64,000 nucleotides of DNA. Origin: Jacaranda mimosifolia. Its lineage: Eukaryota > Streptophyta > Magnoliopsida > Lamiales > Bignoniaceae. The stretch spans positions 3,133,001-3,197,000 of the forward strand of contig CM032127.1 of assembly GCA_018894105.1 (NCBI GenBank), read 5' to 3'. The notes under the pieces were generated by a model that was given only the letters and a program-made list of their open reading frames with translations, was not told the origin of the DNA and searched no databases. Below are positions 38,968-50,000 of the stretch, piece by piece. Within the stretch, counting starts at the first letter, position 1; each line of letters starts with the position of its first letter. The position numbers and the translations under genes were made by a program.

Positions 38968-39431
38968 GGGCTTGTTCACTAGCATTTTGGCCATTTTTTA
39001 GAATTTTTTTTGGGAGAATGAGTTTTTGGGAGAAAATTTGGAAAAAATGTCAATTGTTTGTTTATGTTTTGGAAAAATAGGGAAAATGGATTGAAAATGA
39101 ATTGTTTGTCTGTTAATGTTTTGGTGGGGGGACAAATTTTACTGTAAATGTCAAATTAGTTATTTTTTTGTTGGGTTTGTAGAAAGAAATTATTTTTTTA
39201 TATAATGTGTATATATATTACTTTGATGGTGTGTTATATATATATATATATATATACTTTAGTGTTAGGTAGGGCTAGGTTAGTGTGTAGGGTCTTTTTG
39301 AAATTGAATTATGAGGATTTTTTGGGTATAAATTTTTTATATTTTGGGAAAATGATCGGAGAATGTGTATATATTTTGGGATTGTTTTGGGAGTTGGGAA
39401 TTTTTTTCCCAAAATGCTAGTGAACATAGCC
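38968..39431. mobile_element. Tourist-like MITE (PIF/Harbinger type), 464 bp
   Basis: The left end reads GGGCTTGTTCACTAGCATTT and the reverse complement of the right end reads GGCTATGTTCACTAGCATTT, a terminal inverted repeat of about 24 bp. The element is flanked on both sides by TTA (38965-38967 and 39432-39434), the three-base target duplication of PIF/Harbinger elements. The interior has no transposase and includes (AT)n at 39235-39256. It lies about 490 bp after the TIFY8 stop codon. Confidence 0.8.
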
Positions 39432-39452
39432 TTAGTAATAGAGCGAGCAAGA

Positions 39453-40170
39453 GGGTGTTTGGCTAAATTTATTTAAAATATTCTATAAGTTGTCACATTT
39501 GTTAAGATGTTTTTGAAGTTTACATGTTTAGGTTTTATTTAAAAAGCAAAATGTTAAAAGTATTTAAATGAAATAAGGTTTTATTACCTATAAGCTACAA
39601 ATAATGATAATTTTGTCATGAAAATAGTTAAAATTATTTTTTGTAGTATTTTGAAAACAACTAAGAAGTTTCTTTGATTTTTTGGAGTTTTTATAAGATC
39701 TAAGGGTTAATTAAATTTTGTCATTCGAATTATTTGGTTTTTTCCACTTTGCCTCCTAAACTTCGTGTTTTTTTACACTCGATCATCTAAATTTCGTGTA
39801 TTTTTACACGGTGGCATATATGAGCATTTTTGGTGGAATATTCCGTTGGGATTCCATCACATGATGCGTTTCCAGTGGAACATTTTGCCAAAAACGCCCA
39901 TATATGCCACCGTGTCGCATTTTGCCAATATATGCCATCGTGTCGTCGCATATGATGGAATCCCGACAGAATATTTTGTGGGAAACGCCTATATATGCCA
40001 CCGTGTAAAAAAATACAAAGTTTAGATGGTCAAGTGTAAACAAAAAAAGTTTAGGAGGCAAAGTGTAAAAAATCGAATAGTTCGGATGATAAAGTGTAAT
40101 TAGCCCTAAGATCTAACATGGTTAATGACCTCTTCAGATTTTTGAGTAATTTATAAGTACATGCATACTA
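39453..40170. mobile_element. Degenerate MITE-like unit interrupted by a younger MITE
   Basis: The left end GGGTGTTTGGCTAAATTTAT resembles the ends of the unit at 10073-10415. It is interrupted at 39703 by the long-inverted-repeat element listed next, whose 8-bp target duplication lies in this older sequence. The right boundary is a guess, and I found no target duplication for the outer unit. Confidence 0.3.
39703..40107. mobile_element. Foldback MITE with 8-bp target duplication, 405 bp
   Basis: The two halves are inverted copies: AGGGTTAATTA at the left matches AGGGCTAATTA read from the right. CACTTTGCCTCCTAAACTT, TTACACGGTGGCATATA and GGAATCCCGACAGAATATT (or close variants) also pair across the centre. 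The insertion site AAGATCTA is repeated exactly at 39695-39702 and 40108-40115. An eight-base duplication fits the hAT superfamily. Open frames of about 85 codons on both strands are by-products of the palindrome. No transposase is encoded. Confidence 0.82.
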
Positions 40171-40754
40171 AGAGAGGGAATTCTAGTCCTTATACCAAAA
40201 ATTAGTAATTGTAGCATCTATGCTATATAAGAAGACAAAATCCTCTTACACTTAAGAAGTGACGGTTTTTTTTATCACTATACCAAATTGTGACGTATCC
40301 ATTATACTCTTAAAACTACTATTTATTTTTTTATTTCTCCAATTTTTTCCTTCCATGCAAAATTTACAAATGAACTATATATTCTTTTTAAAATTAATCC
40401 CACAAAATCAATCCATCAAACATTCTTTAATTGAAACATACTATTTCGGTATTGATTAATATAATAAAAATTAATATTACAATAATTTAAATTTATGAAC
40501 AGAAGAACTGCGTGTCACGATGACTAGTTTAGCTGCAAAGATGATAATTTTCCTTTACTTATGCTAGTTAATTTTGCAAGCATATTCAAGCGGATGGAGC
40601 CCAGCTAGAGATGGGCTTGCAGCCTGCCATAAATAAGCCCAAAGGCCAACCTTTAGCATTAAGCCCAAAGAATTTAATGATAGTCAATAAACCAAAGACA
40701 ACATAGGATAATATCTTAAAACGGCTACAGTTGTCATCTCTTGTTCTAGTATCA

Positions 40755-41014
40755 GGGTTAGTTTGGTTAGAATGATAAGGTGGAATATAATATTTTTATC
40801 TCAATTTATTATTCATTTGGTTGGAGTGATAATAAATATTCAAACTCGAATGAATACCAAAAATCCGTCAATTTCCATGATAAATTAACCTATCAACCCC
40901 TCTAAGTTTATTTAGTATGTCAGCCAAACTATACTACTATGAAAAAAAAATTACACAAATTATCAGATGATAAATAATTATGAGATAACTTAAAACTCCA
41001 ACCAAACTCACCCT
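40755..41014. mobile_element. MITE-like element, ~260 bp
   Basis: The left end AGGGTTAGTTTGGTTAGA pairs with the right end read in reverse, AGGGTGAGTTTGGTTGGA. Internal blocks near both ends (TTTATCTCA and TTATCTCAT; TTATTATTCATTTGGTTGGA) give further partial symmetry. I could not assign a target duplication, so the superfamily is open. Confidence 0.55.
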
Positions 41015-43102
41015 AAAATGACTCATTTTTCAAATATTTAAAACTGTACCTACTGCTATCATACTAATTTTTTTGCTAAAAGACAAAAAAGGACAGTAAT
41101 TATTTAATTATTCTTCCCATTTAAAATAGCAAATAGGCATGTCCCAAATCTTGCATTAAGGACAAAAACGGGTGTAAATTTTCAATTCTATCTCTCATTT
41201 GAAATGGGGATATTCCAAATCTTTTGGTCGTTTATTGGACGTAGCAAATGGGGGATAGAACAGAATATTAGTCGTGTGGTGCCACCACTAAAACACTATT
41301 AAACTTTCTTTTCCTACTGTTTTTATCTTTGTCTTATCTGCAACACCTCCCCCCCCCCCCCCCCCCCCCCTCTCCAACAACACACACAAAAAGAAATTAT
41401 AGCATGTGGCCAGCCTTTATGCACCAGTCATGATTATGAGCTCTAACAAAGCCATTAGCATCAACAAATAATTACAATGCTAGTATACGATTCAATATAT
41501 ATTATTTTTTATGATGTGGATAAATACAAACGGAGTCCTGATATGTGTGCGTGTGTATGAATAATAATTATGATGCTGATAAATACATGGGCCATAAATT
41601 AAGGCTTGCACTTATTTTTTCATTCTTTGAAATTCTAATAGATTAAACCCCAACAATTTGAGGACATCTAAGTGTAGTTAAATTATACGACTCTTTGCTA
41701 TAAATATCTCAAGTTACGAAACCGCGAGGTATGCAATCTTTATTTTTGAGTTCCTTATAAATCTCTCTTTAAATTTCCTTCTTCTATCGAATATTGACTT
41801 GAGCATTGGAGAATTTTCACTAGAAAACATACTGATGTCCATAACGATTTGTTGTTGAGGGCGAATTGAGACGGATACTAAAAGACGTTCAACTTTGGAT
41901 CAAGAGCGAATTTTTTCACATCCACACTATGATTAAATGAATTAAGTGGTATATGTCTGGCTGTAATAAATATCTTGTTATACATTCTATATTCCAATGG
42001 TTATGTTTCTTTCCAAACTCCAAGATTGGGACAAAGATTGATTAATATTTCATAATCAAGAATGTAATATTTTCTGCGCCATTAGTTCTTATATATTATA
42101 TTAATAATTATAATATAATCGAAAGAACAAATCTATAATATTTGATGGAGTGTCTTCTCTATATCTATAAATTTATAAATTCTATTGGACTCAAAAAGAT
42201 ATATTAAAGAATTAAATAAATTGTCCAATACTCAAGAAGAAATCAAATAAAGATTACCAATTGATCATGATTCTAAAGTTAATTAATGATTAATTCTACT
42301 ATATGGTAATAATATTATATAGAAAGTCAGCATAAAAATAGATCCACCCTGGAATGATACTGATCGGATAAAATTTCTATTTGAAGGGATTTTTTTGTAC
42401 TTAGAAATTTTATCGGACTCAAAAAAGATATATTGAAAAAATTAGTTGGATCTTTCAATACTTAAAGGGGGAAAAAAGGGAAAAGATTATATCGATTCAT
42501 TCTATAATTGCAACCACGATACTATAGAGAAGGTCCGCGAAAACATAGAATAAGAATAAAAATTTTGGAAAACCCTTTCAATCTTCTATTCTAACTTTAT
42601 GAATATATGCCAAGCATATTTAATATTCATTGAATTATTTTTATAATATAATATTTAATATACTTAATATATATTTATAAAATTAAAATAAAAATGAAAT
42701 ATGAATTAAAATAAAAGATCCAAACTGCTTAGAAATCTCACATATTCTTGTCGCTAAATTAAGAACCGATGGCATTTTTTTTTTTTTTTAAATTTATACA
42801 TATTTACGCACATCAGGAGCTTGTTTAGGTTTGAACTCCTGACCTAATGTGGGAAATTTATGCCATTGATCACCACCTTGGATCCCCTTCCTCTATTTCA
42901 TTCCGTGTTTCATCTCTTATTTCAATATGCTGTATATATACCAAGTACATCTGATTCTCAATTAATTATTTTTATAAAAAAATATTTAATACGCATATTA
43001 TATATTCATGCAATAGAATAAATGATGAAATATAAATTGAAATAGAGGATGACTGTTAGTAGCATGAAAACTTTCAATTCTCATTACTAAAATGGAGAGC
43101 CT
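41015..43102. other. AT-rich spacer with a poly-C run and a direct repeat
   Basis: No gene is recognised. A run of 22 C lies at 41349-41370. Around 42185-42240 the sequence GGACTCAAAAAGATATATT(A/G)AA...CAATACT is repeated imperfectly at 42412-42468 (GGACTCAAAAAAGATATATT), about 227 bp apart. A SINE-like copy is listed separately. Confidence 0.5.
42773..42880 (-). mobile_element. SINE-like element, copy 3
   Basis: On the minus strand GATCAATGGCATAAATTTCC is followed by CAGGAGTTCAAACCTAA (B-box-like, consensus GGTTCGANTCC), then GATGTGCGTAAATATGTATA and an A-tail of about 14 residues. The block order is the same as in the copies at 14594 and 15450. This is the best preserved of the three. Confidence 0.55.
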
Positions 43103-43528
43103 AGGGGTGTAAATGAGTCGAGTCGAACCCAAATATAGCAAGCTGAAGCTTGACTTGTCAAATAGACGAAGGCTCGGACGAGCCTTATCGAATTTTATCA
43201 AACTCGACTCGATAAGACTTGTCATAAGTTAGCAGAAGAACTCGATTCGTATGAGTTTGGATGAATTCAAGCTCGTATAAGTTTGAATTAGTTCGAGCTC
43301 ATTTAAACTCAAAATAAAATGTATAATGATAAAATTTTCATTTTTTTATTTTCTTAAAAATAACAAATAAATTATTATTATTATTATGAATCTTATTATA
43401 TATATATAATATAAAAAAGTTTGTTTAAGCTCGCGAGCTTTTAGAATCGAATATTATTGAACTCAACTCGACTCATTTAACTGATGAACTCGAACTGTTT
43501 GCGAATCTTCTTGTCTCATTTACAGCGT
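43103..43528. mobile_element. MITE-like repeat with GAGTCGAGTCGA ends
   Basis: The left end GGGGTGTAAATGAGTCGAGT pairs with the reverse of the right end (CGCTGTAAATGAGACAAG). The interior is made of recurrent CTCGA, AGCTCG and CGAACTC words in both orientations, a pattern common in dispersed non-autonomous plant elements. No clean target duplication was found. It ends about 250 bp before the GA3-oxidase gene, so it sits in that promoter. Confidence 0.5.
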
Positions 43529-43604
43529 AGAAAAACCACAACTGCCCTCAAAACTTCCAAAGTCACTCGAAGACAGCACTCAGTCCATACGGCCGCCCAA
43601 AATC

Positions 43605-43610
43605 CACGTG
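43605..43610. promoter_or_regulatory. G-box CACGTG upstream of GA3ox
   Basis: A perfect palindromic G-box lies 173 bp before the start codon of the gibberellin 3-oxidase gene. Such sites bind bHLH (PIF type) and bZIP factors. GA3ox genes are known to respond to light. Function here is inferred from position only. Confidence 0.45.
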
Positions 43611-43782
43611 TAAAAACAAATCAAAACAAATGCTAAAGATCGTCAAGATTATGTTTTTGTTTTCTCACACAACAGTACTTGCAAGATCAAGACAAAACAA
43701 ATTAAACAAACATGGCGATCATATATGTATACGAAAACAAAAAAAAGGGATTTCCCATTAATTCTCAAACTTAGTCGCAAAA

Positions 43783-45642
43783 ATGGCAACATCTCTTTCC
43801 GAAGCCTATAGGGACACCCATCTCCAACCCAAACACATTATCCCACTCGATTTCCAATCCATTCACGAGCTGCCCGAGTCCCACGTATGGACTCAGACAG
43901 ACGAGAATTTATCGTGCGTATATCAGACACATGTGGTTGACCAGCCGAATGTTCCTGTTATTGACCTAAGGGCTCCGAACGTGGTGGAGCTCGTCGGAAA
44001 TGCATGCCGACAGTGGGGAATGTTTCAGGTGATCAACCATGAAGTTCCAGCGAGTCTTATGGATGACATGGAGGGACATACGCGGCGGCTGTTTCAGCTT
44101 CCGGCGGAGCAGAAACTGAAGGCGCTGCGGTCGCCGCGTGGAGCCACCGGCTATGGGGTGGCTCGGATATCGCCGTTTTTCACGAAGCTAATGTGGCATG
44201 AGGGGTTCACCATCATGGGGTCTGCCGTTGAGCATGCTAAACAACTTTGGCCCCATCACTATGAGGAGTTTTGGTAAGGCCATGCATTATTAATTATTAT
44301 TTGTTTTAGAATGTTTAAAGTTTTATCTTTATCTTTTATTTCAATTACAAATAAATGTTAAGTGTATAAAATATATATTTTTTATAAATATTTAGATATG
44401 TAGACTATGTACAATTGGTGTGTATTTATAAAGTGAAATGAAAGATAAAAATATAGAACAAAAGAAATGCTATTATGAACATCGACAATAAAGATAATTG
44501 CTGTTGCTTTATTGAATTTTTATATAATATAAATGTAGAAGTTAGTTGGGAATAATTGCATGAGAACATCAAAGTTAAAATTCTTAAAAAAATTAGTTTA
44601 TTTTCTATAGTTACAGAGATTGAGGTGGCATCCACGATGTTTGAGATTTGAATTTGAATGAATTTTATGTGTGCATATATATATATATATATAATTTTTC
44701 ACAAAAAATTAACTTAAAAAAACTTTGAATGCCAAGATTTTGAAATCATTCAAAGCACAAATCTTTGAGTGATTGGATCCAAATATTAGGCATGCACATA
44801 TATGTATTTTTTAATCTCTTGAGATCCGGACTTCATAAGATCTTGTTTCCCTTCTTCTTGGAGTTAACTGTCTTCTGAAATTTAACAATATACTAATTTG
44901 TAAGAATCTTTCAACCTAACGTTTGACACTTTGGTCAGAAAATCAAACCTTTTTTTATCATATGAAACTTAAAAATTCATATTGATCTTCTGTTTTTCAG
45001 GATTTTCTTTGAACCGAAAACATCAGATCAATTAATAACATGATTACAATATTACTTATCAATGCATAATCAAACTTTTGCAGTGATGCTATGGACAACT
45101 ATCAGAAAAAGATGAAATCATTAGCCCACAAAATATTGCTCATCATCCTCAAGTCATTGGGAGCAGATGAAGAAGATCAAGAAATGGTTTTTCCAGCTTC
45201 TGTCTACCAATCTGAGGGTGCATTGCAGCTAAATTCTTACCCTTGCTGTCCGAACCCTAACCGGGCCATCGGCTTAGCCCCTCACACAGATTCATTGCTT
45301 CTAACAATTCTTCATCAAAACAACATAAATGGCCTCCAAATTTTCCAAGAGGGCATGGGTTGGATGTCAGTTCCTCCAGTTTTAGGAGCCCTAGTGGTCA
45401 ATATTGGTGATCTCATGCACATTTTTTCTAATGCAAAATTTCCAACTGTATATCATCGTGTGGTTCCAAATGAGACCTGGCATAGGTTTTCTTTTGCATA
45501 TTTCTATGGCCCTCCTACTGATTCTATAGTTGCACCACTGTCCAAGCTTCCGTCTCCATGTTTTCGGGCCATGACAGTGAAAGAGTACATTGGTCTCAAG
45601 AACAAGCATCTCGAGAAGGCACTTAGCTTGATTAGGATTTGA
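43783..45642 (+). CDS. GA3ox: Gibberellin 3-beta-dioxygenase (two exons)
   Basis: GA3ox is a cytosolic 2-oxoglutarate/Fe(II) dioxygenase that makes bioactive GA4/GA1 from GA9/GA20. Exons 43783-44273 and 45084-45642 join in phase 2 (...HYEEF, then C made across the junction, DAMDNYQKKM), giving 349 aa. Family marks are VPVIDLRAP, GMFQVINHEVPASLMDDMEG, EQKLKALRSPRGATGYGVAR, FFTKLMWHEGFTI and GSAVEHAKQLWP, the last three being characteristic of GA 3-oxidases. The iron ligands are H231, D233 (APHTDS) and H288 (VYHRV). R298-x-S300 (HRFS) binds 2-oxoglutarate. All catalytic residues are present. The single intron at this position is normal for GA3ox. FSFAYFYGPP replaces the more usual LSVAYLYGPP. 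A G-box and a MITE-like repeat lie upstream. Confidence 0.93.
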
Positions 45643-47088
45643 AGATTTTTCTTGATTGTTGTATGGGATTATAGTCTTGAAGAAATGTCGCAATAGGAAG
45701 GGTTTGAATGACTACTATACTAGTTGTGTTTTTTGAAATGAGGTTGCCAAGTATGTGTTGAACTAGTATGAATAAGACTCATGTTTTCTTGATTTATATG
45801 GCTAACTTTGTATCAAGATTGAGTGAAGTCAAATAGGCTTTCTTTTGATGGATTAGAAGAGACCTAGGAAGCTAAAGATTTGGCATTTGATGTTATAGTT
45901 TTTATTAAGGTACGTACACGTATTAAATTGTGAATAATGTGGTCAAAGTTTAGAATTCAATACTATTCTTGAATAGGATAAAATGTGGTAAACAACATAG
46001 GATCCAATATTGTTCTTGAACAAATACACAAACAACAAGAAGTTTGAGTTATCATGTGAAACTCAAAAAGAAATTACAAGGTGATGATGCTCAAATCTGT
46101 TTTCAAACATGAAAAGTTTAATTTTCGCAAAATATTATTTTACCAGCACATATGATGGGATGTTTGTTCTTATAATGTAAAAATTAGATACCTCAACTGT
46201 TAAAAGAGTGGGAGTAGTTTATGACCATTTCAAGCCTTGGGTTCATTTGATATAAGACAAAAAGTATTATCACAAAAATCCAATTATTGGCTTAAGGGTA
46301 GCACAGTGATTGGAGATTTTTATTAAATAAATCACAAAGATTAAAGAAATGTTAATGGTGGTTTGGAGCACTTGGGATGGCTCTATATTTAATTATAGTA
46401 TTATTTCAGAACAAAACAAATTTAGAATGATGCTACGAGTTACGTTAGTGTTTGATTAAATAAGCTTAGCCAGAATGGAAATTAAATAAAATAAGTTTTC
46501 AATCAATACAAGCATACAAACACACACACACACATATATATTGGGGAAGTCATGGGCCTTGGTTTGAACTAGAGACAAAAGTTCTGGATTTAATTAGTTG
46601 GGATTACGTGATAAAATTGAGTTAATCACTCACGTCTTGTCATGATTAATAAGTCCAAAGAAAGACACTTTTAGCTTTGTCTTCACTCAGGCAAACTACT
46701 GTGGGGAAAGAGAAAGAGAGAGGAAAATTAAATTAATTTTCCATAGGTTTGGACAACATTTGATGAGTGTACAAACTTAGATAAAATTCATGCATAACTG
46801 GCATTGGCAATTTTTTAGGATTTGGCTGCATTAGGGTTGTTAAACAATCATTAATTGAAGAATCTTGATATCGATGAAATTCCTTCTGCACAAAACAATT
46901 AAAAAAACATAATAATATGAAAAAGATCATTAGGGGCCTTGATGATTAAGACCCCGACAAAACTCTTTTAATTAATTATATTTTGGCTCTAAGCCCTGTT
47001 TGAGGTATAAAATAAAATTCCTAGAGAAAAAGACAAAGAAAAATACAGAGGGTAGATGATTTATGATTAAATAATAACGTGGGTTTTT
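45643..47088. other. Convergent 3' regions of GA3ox and the CCDC93-like gene
   Basis: No gene is recognised. The left part is the GA3ox 3' UTR and the right part is the 3' UTR of the minus-strand coiled-coil gene. A (CA)n run at 46519-46532 is followed by TATATATT. A minus-strand frame near 46.8 kb is short and has no recognised similarity. Confidence 0.5.
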
Positions 47089-50000
47089 TCAGGTACGAGG
47101 TCCACGTTCACCCGTCTGAGCCCGAAGCCTCTCGTTCCTTGCACATTCTTCCTGGAAGATGTAACACAAGCATGATGTAGACTGGTCAATATTACATGTA
47201 AGAACTTAGAAATTATGACAATAATAAGAACATTGAAATGTATGCAGCCATTCTAGATACTGTTTCGTGCTTTAAAAGTTATAGACTAAAGAAATTCGGT
47301 GTTCAAATTTGTTGGAATTTTGACTTGATCCTTAAAAATCAAGTTTGACTAGAACTCTTAGCTTTCACCCAGGCGTGTTTCCTGGTTATTCGTAATAACA
47401 TCTAGGTGAAATTCGTGAAGACACTTTGTAAGCTTCTGACTGCATCTCTTTTCAGTTGGTAAACAAAACCCTCTGCTCTTTGCCCGTGGACATAGCCCAG
47501 ATTTGGTGAACAATATAAATTCTTGTGTATTTTATTTTACGCTCTTTTTTCATAATACAAGCAAAGGAAGAATTTCAAGAAATAAACGAAAGAATAACTG
47601 CAGATGTATCAAAACATTGCCTTAAAAGATTGTGGGTATCAGGTTATCATCTTATCTATCACGAGATTCATTATGCAAATGCTTATGGGGTGTGCCTATA
47701 GTTAGTTATTTGATCTTCAACGTCCGGATGCTTGTGCCTAGATACATTGTTTATTGAATAGGCAAAGGCCGCAACTATTGAAGCAGACTTGGGGCAAAAC
47801 TATAATGCATCTTCATAATGCCAAGACTTCCAAGTCAGACCAAAATCTTTAGTTATTTGGCCATGTGCAACTCCCAATTTTGGACCACTCCCATGTTAGA
47901 ATCTATAAGACAAAAGGTTACAGCTGGATAGTATTCGACACGTTTTATTCTATAGTTTGGTGAAATTTAAGTTTGAGCATGTGTGTACCTGGAAAAGTTT
48001 CAAGAGAGAAGAGCTCTGTCTTTGCTCTGAAACTGCAGCTGCATACTTTTCTTTAATAGTGTCAGAGAGTTTCTGTTCTGATTCCAGTGCCAGTTGCACT
48101 TTTTCAAGTTTCTGTAATAATTAGTGCAGAAGTAAATTGTTCATAAACTTACTTCAGAGAATATCTAGTGACAACTAAAGATGAAAAGACCGTGAGATAG
48201 CTAAATACAGGTGACTTGAGAAAATAGAATGGTGGGAAAAAGGAAATGCAATCATTCAACAAATTGTTAAACATACTTTCAGATCAGCAAATTCCTGTCC
48301 ACTTGTGAAGGAAGGTTAATTTGTTGACATTCTTTTAACAAAGTAAATGATACATACGGCAAAATTTCAATTTCATGAATTGCAAAAGACAGCAAGTTGA
48401 TATAATAAGACTAACATTACATTAGTGACTCAAAAGATCAAGCTTCATGGCGTAGTAGCATATGGAGATCCCAAATTCATAAGTTTTAGCAAAAGGATGA
48501 GTTACAGTGGCATCTGAATGTTGTCATACATTTCGCACATTCCCACTTGCCCAAAAATTTCCTGTTATTGTTCATTTTCTCAATATATTTTCATTTCCCT
48601 CGAATGGAAGCGGTGTGGATTTGATATTTTTAGCCATGTGAAAGCATTTTCAAAAAGCTGAATGGCCAATTCTCCTCTAGACCTTCAATTCAATTGTTTT
48701 CCAAGAGTGTTGAGACAGGTATGTAAGCCATGTATCTAGGAGGAACTCTATTTTCCAAAATTAGAAAGGTTTCAGTTCACCTTATTTTGGTTCTCTACCT
48801 ATTTTCAAATTCAAATATTAGAAAATAATTAGTTGAATCTTTTAAAAGAAAGAACTATATATATCCAATCTCTGGCGATTGTCGGACCAACCAAGCCTCC
48901 AACCCGACTCAGACGCTTTCCTCCTTACTTATTTGACTCCCTGAACAAAGTTATTAATCCCATTTTCAAACTCTACATCATAATTTTAAACCTGATTTTC
49001 AAAGCGGATGGCCCTTTTTCAAAAATAATCTTGATTTTACATTTCAAAACAGCCAAACCGTACACGAGTCTCACTGTGCAATGTCAAATCAATCAATCAA
49101 CTCAACTTGTCAAACTTTGCAACTCACTCATCCAAACACAATTTTATTTCCACATATCCCCTGAGGGAATCCTTTCAAAACATTTTCAGAAAGTATTTCT
49201 CCGGAATAGTAATGGAAATGAAAACGAACATAGTAGTGGAACTTTTTATAAGATGTTATAAACATGATATGGTTACTTAATTTTATCTTCTATGCAAGTA
49301 AGAGGTAGGAAATGGGTACCTGTTGAGTTCCACTTAAAATTCCCTCCAGGGAGTTGATGAGCTTTACCCTCCCGTCAGCACTAGTAATAGCATTTTGGAA
49401 CTATAGACAACATGATGAATTACATTACACAAACATTTTGTAGATATGAGTAGCATCCACCATCATAATTTCACATATATATTTTGAGTAGAGCATAACT
49501 ATTAGAAGCACAGAGTTTTATAAGAAAGTTGAAGGTATGACATTTACATGCAGAAGCCATGCATCTAAAAGAAAGTGCTTTTCCACTTTCCTGGGAGTTT
49601 GAATTCAATCAGCATTTTTATGCATTAAAACTTAAGAAAAACTAAATATGATGGCTATCTTAGTCTTCCAACCTGTGGATCTGTAGCTACCAAATGTGGC
49701 TTTGGATGATGCTCTGTACAGAGAAATGATACAGCAGAAAGCCTAGGTGCGTGGTTGAATGATATTAATCATTACCAATTATAGCAGGAACATCTGAACA
49801 GTAAAGCGCTTGAATATTAAAATTTTTTATGAATGGAGACATACTTTATTGTCCAAAAATTAATTCTTCATGGCTATACTACAAGTACGAGATTTGTTTT
49901 CATCAATTCAAAATTTTACTATTTTTTGAATCATCCTCATTTGATAAAAAATTCAATTCTCTTGGCATTGAAGTAAGTATTCTCCCTAACTGCAAATGAG

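Noticed and set aside
39765..40061. Overlapping ~85-codon open frames on both strands
   Set aside because: They lie inside the palindromic MITE and mirror each other. No recognised protein similarity.
48833..49261. 142-codon plus-strand frame within the coiled-coil gene
   Set aside because: It lies in an intron on the opposite strand, with no recognised motif. May be old transposon sequence but not supportable.
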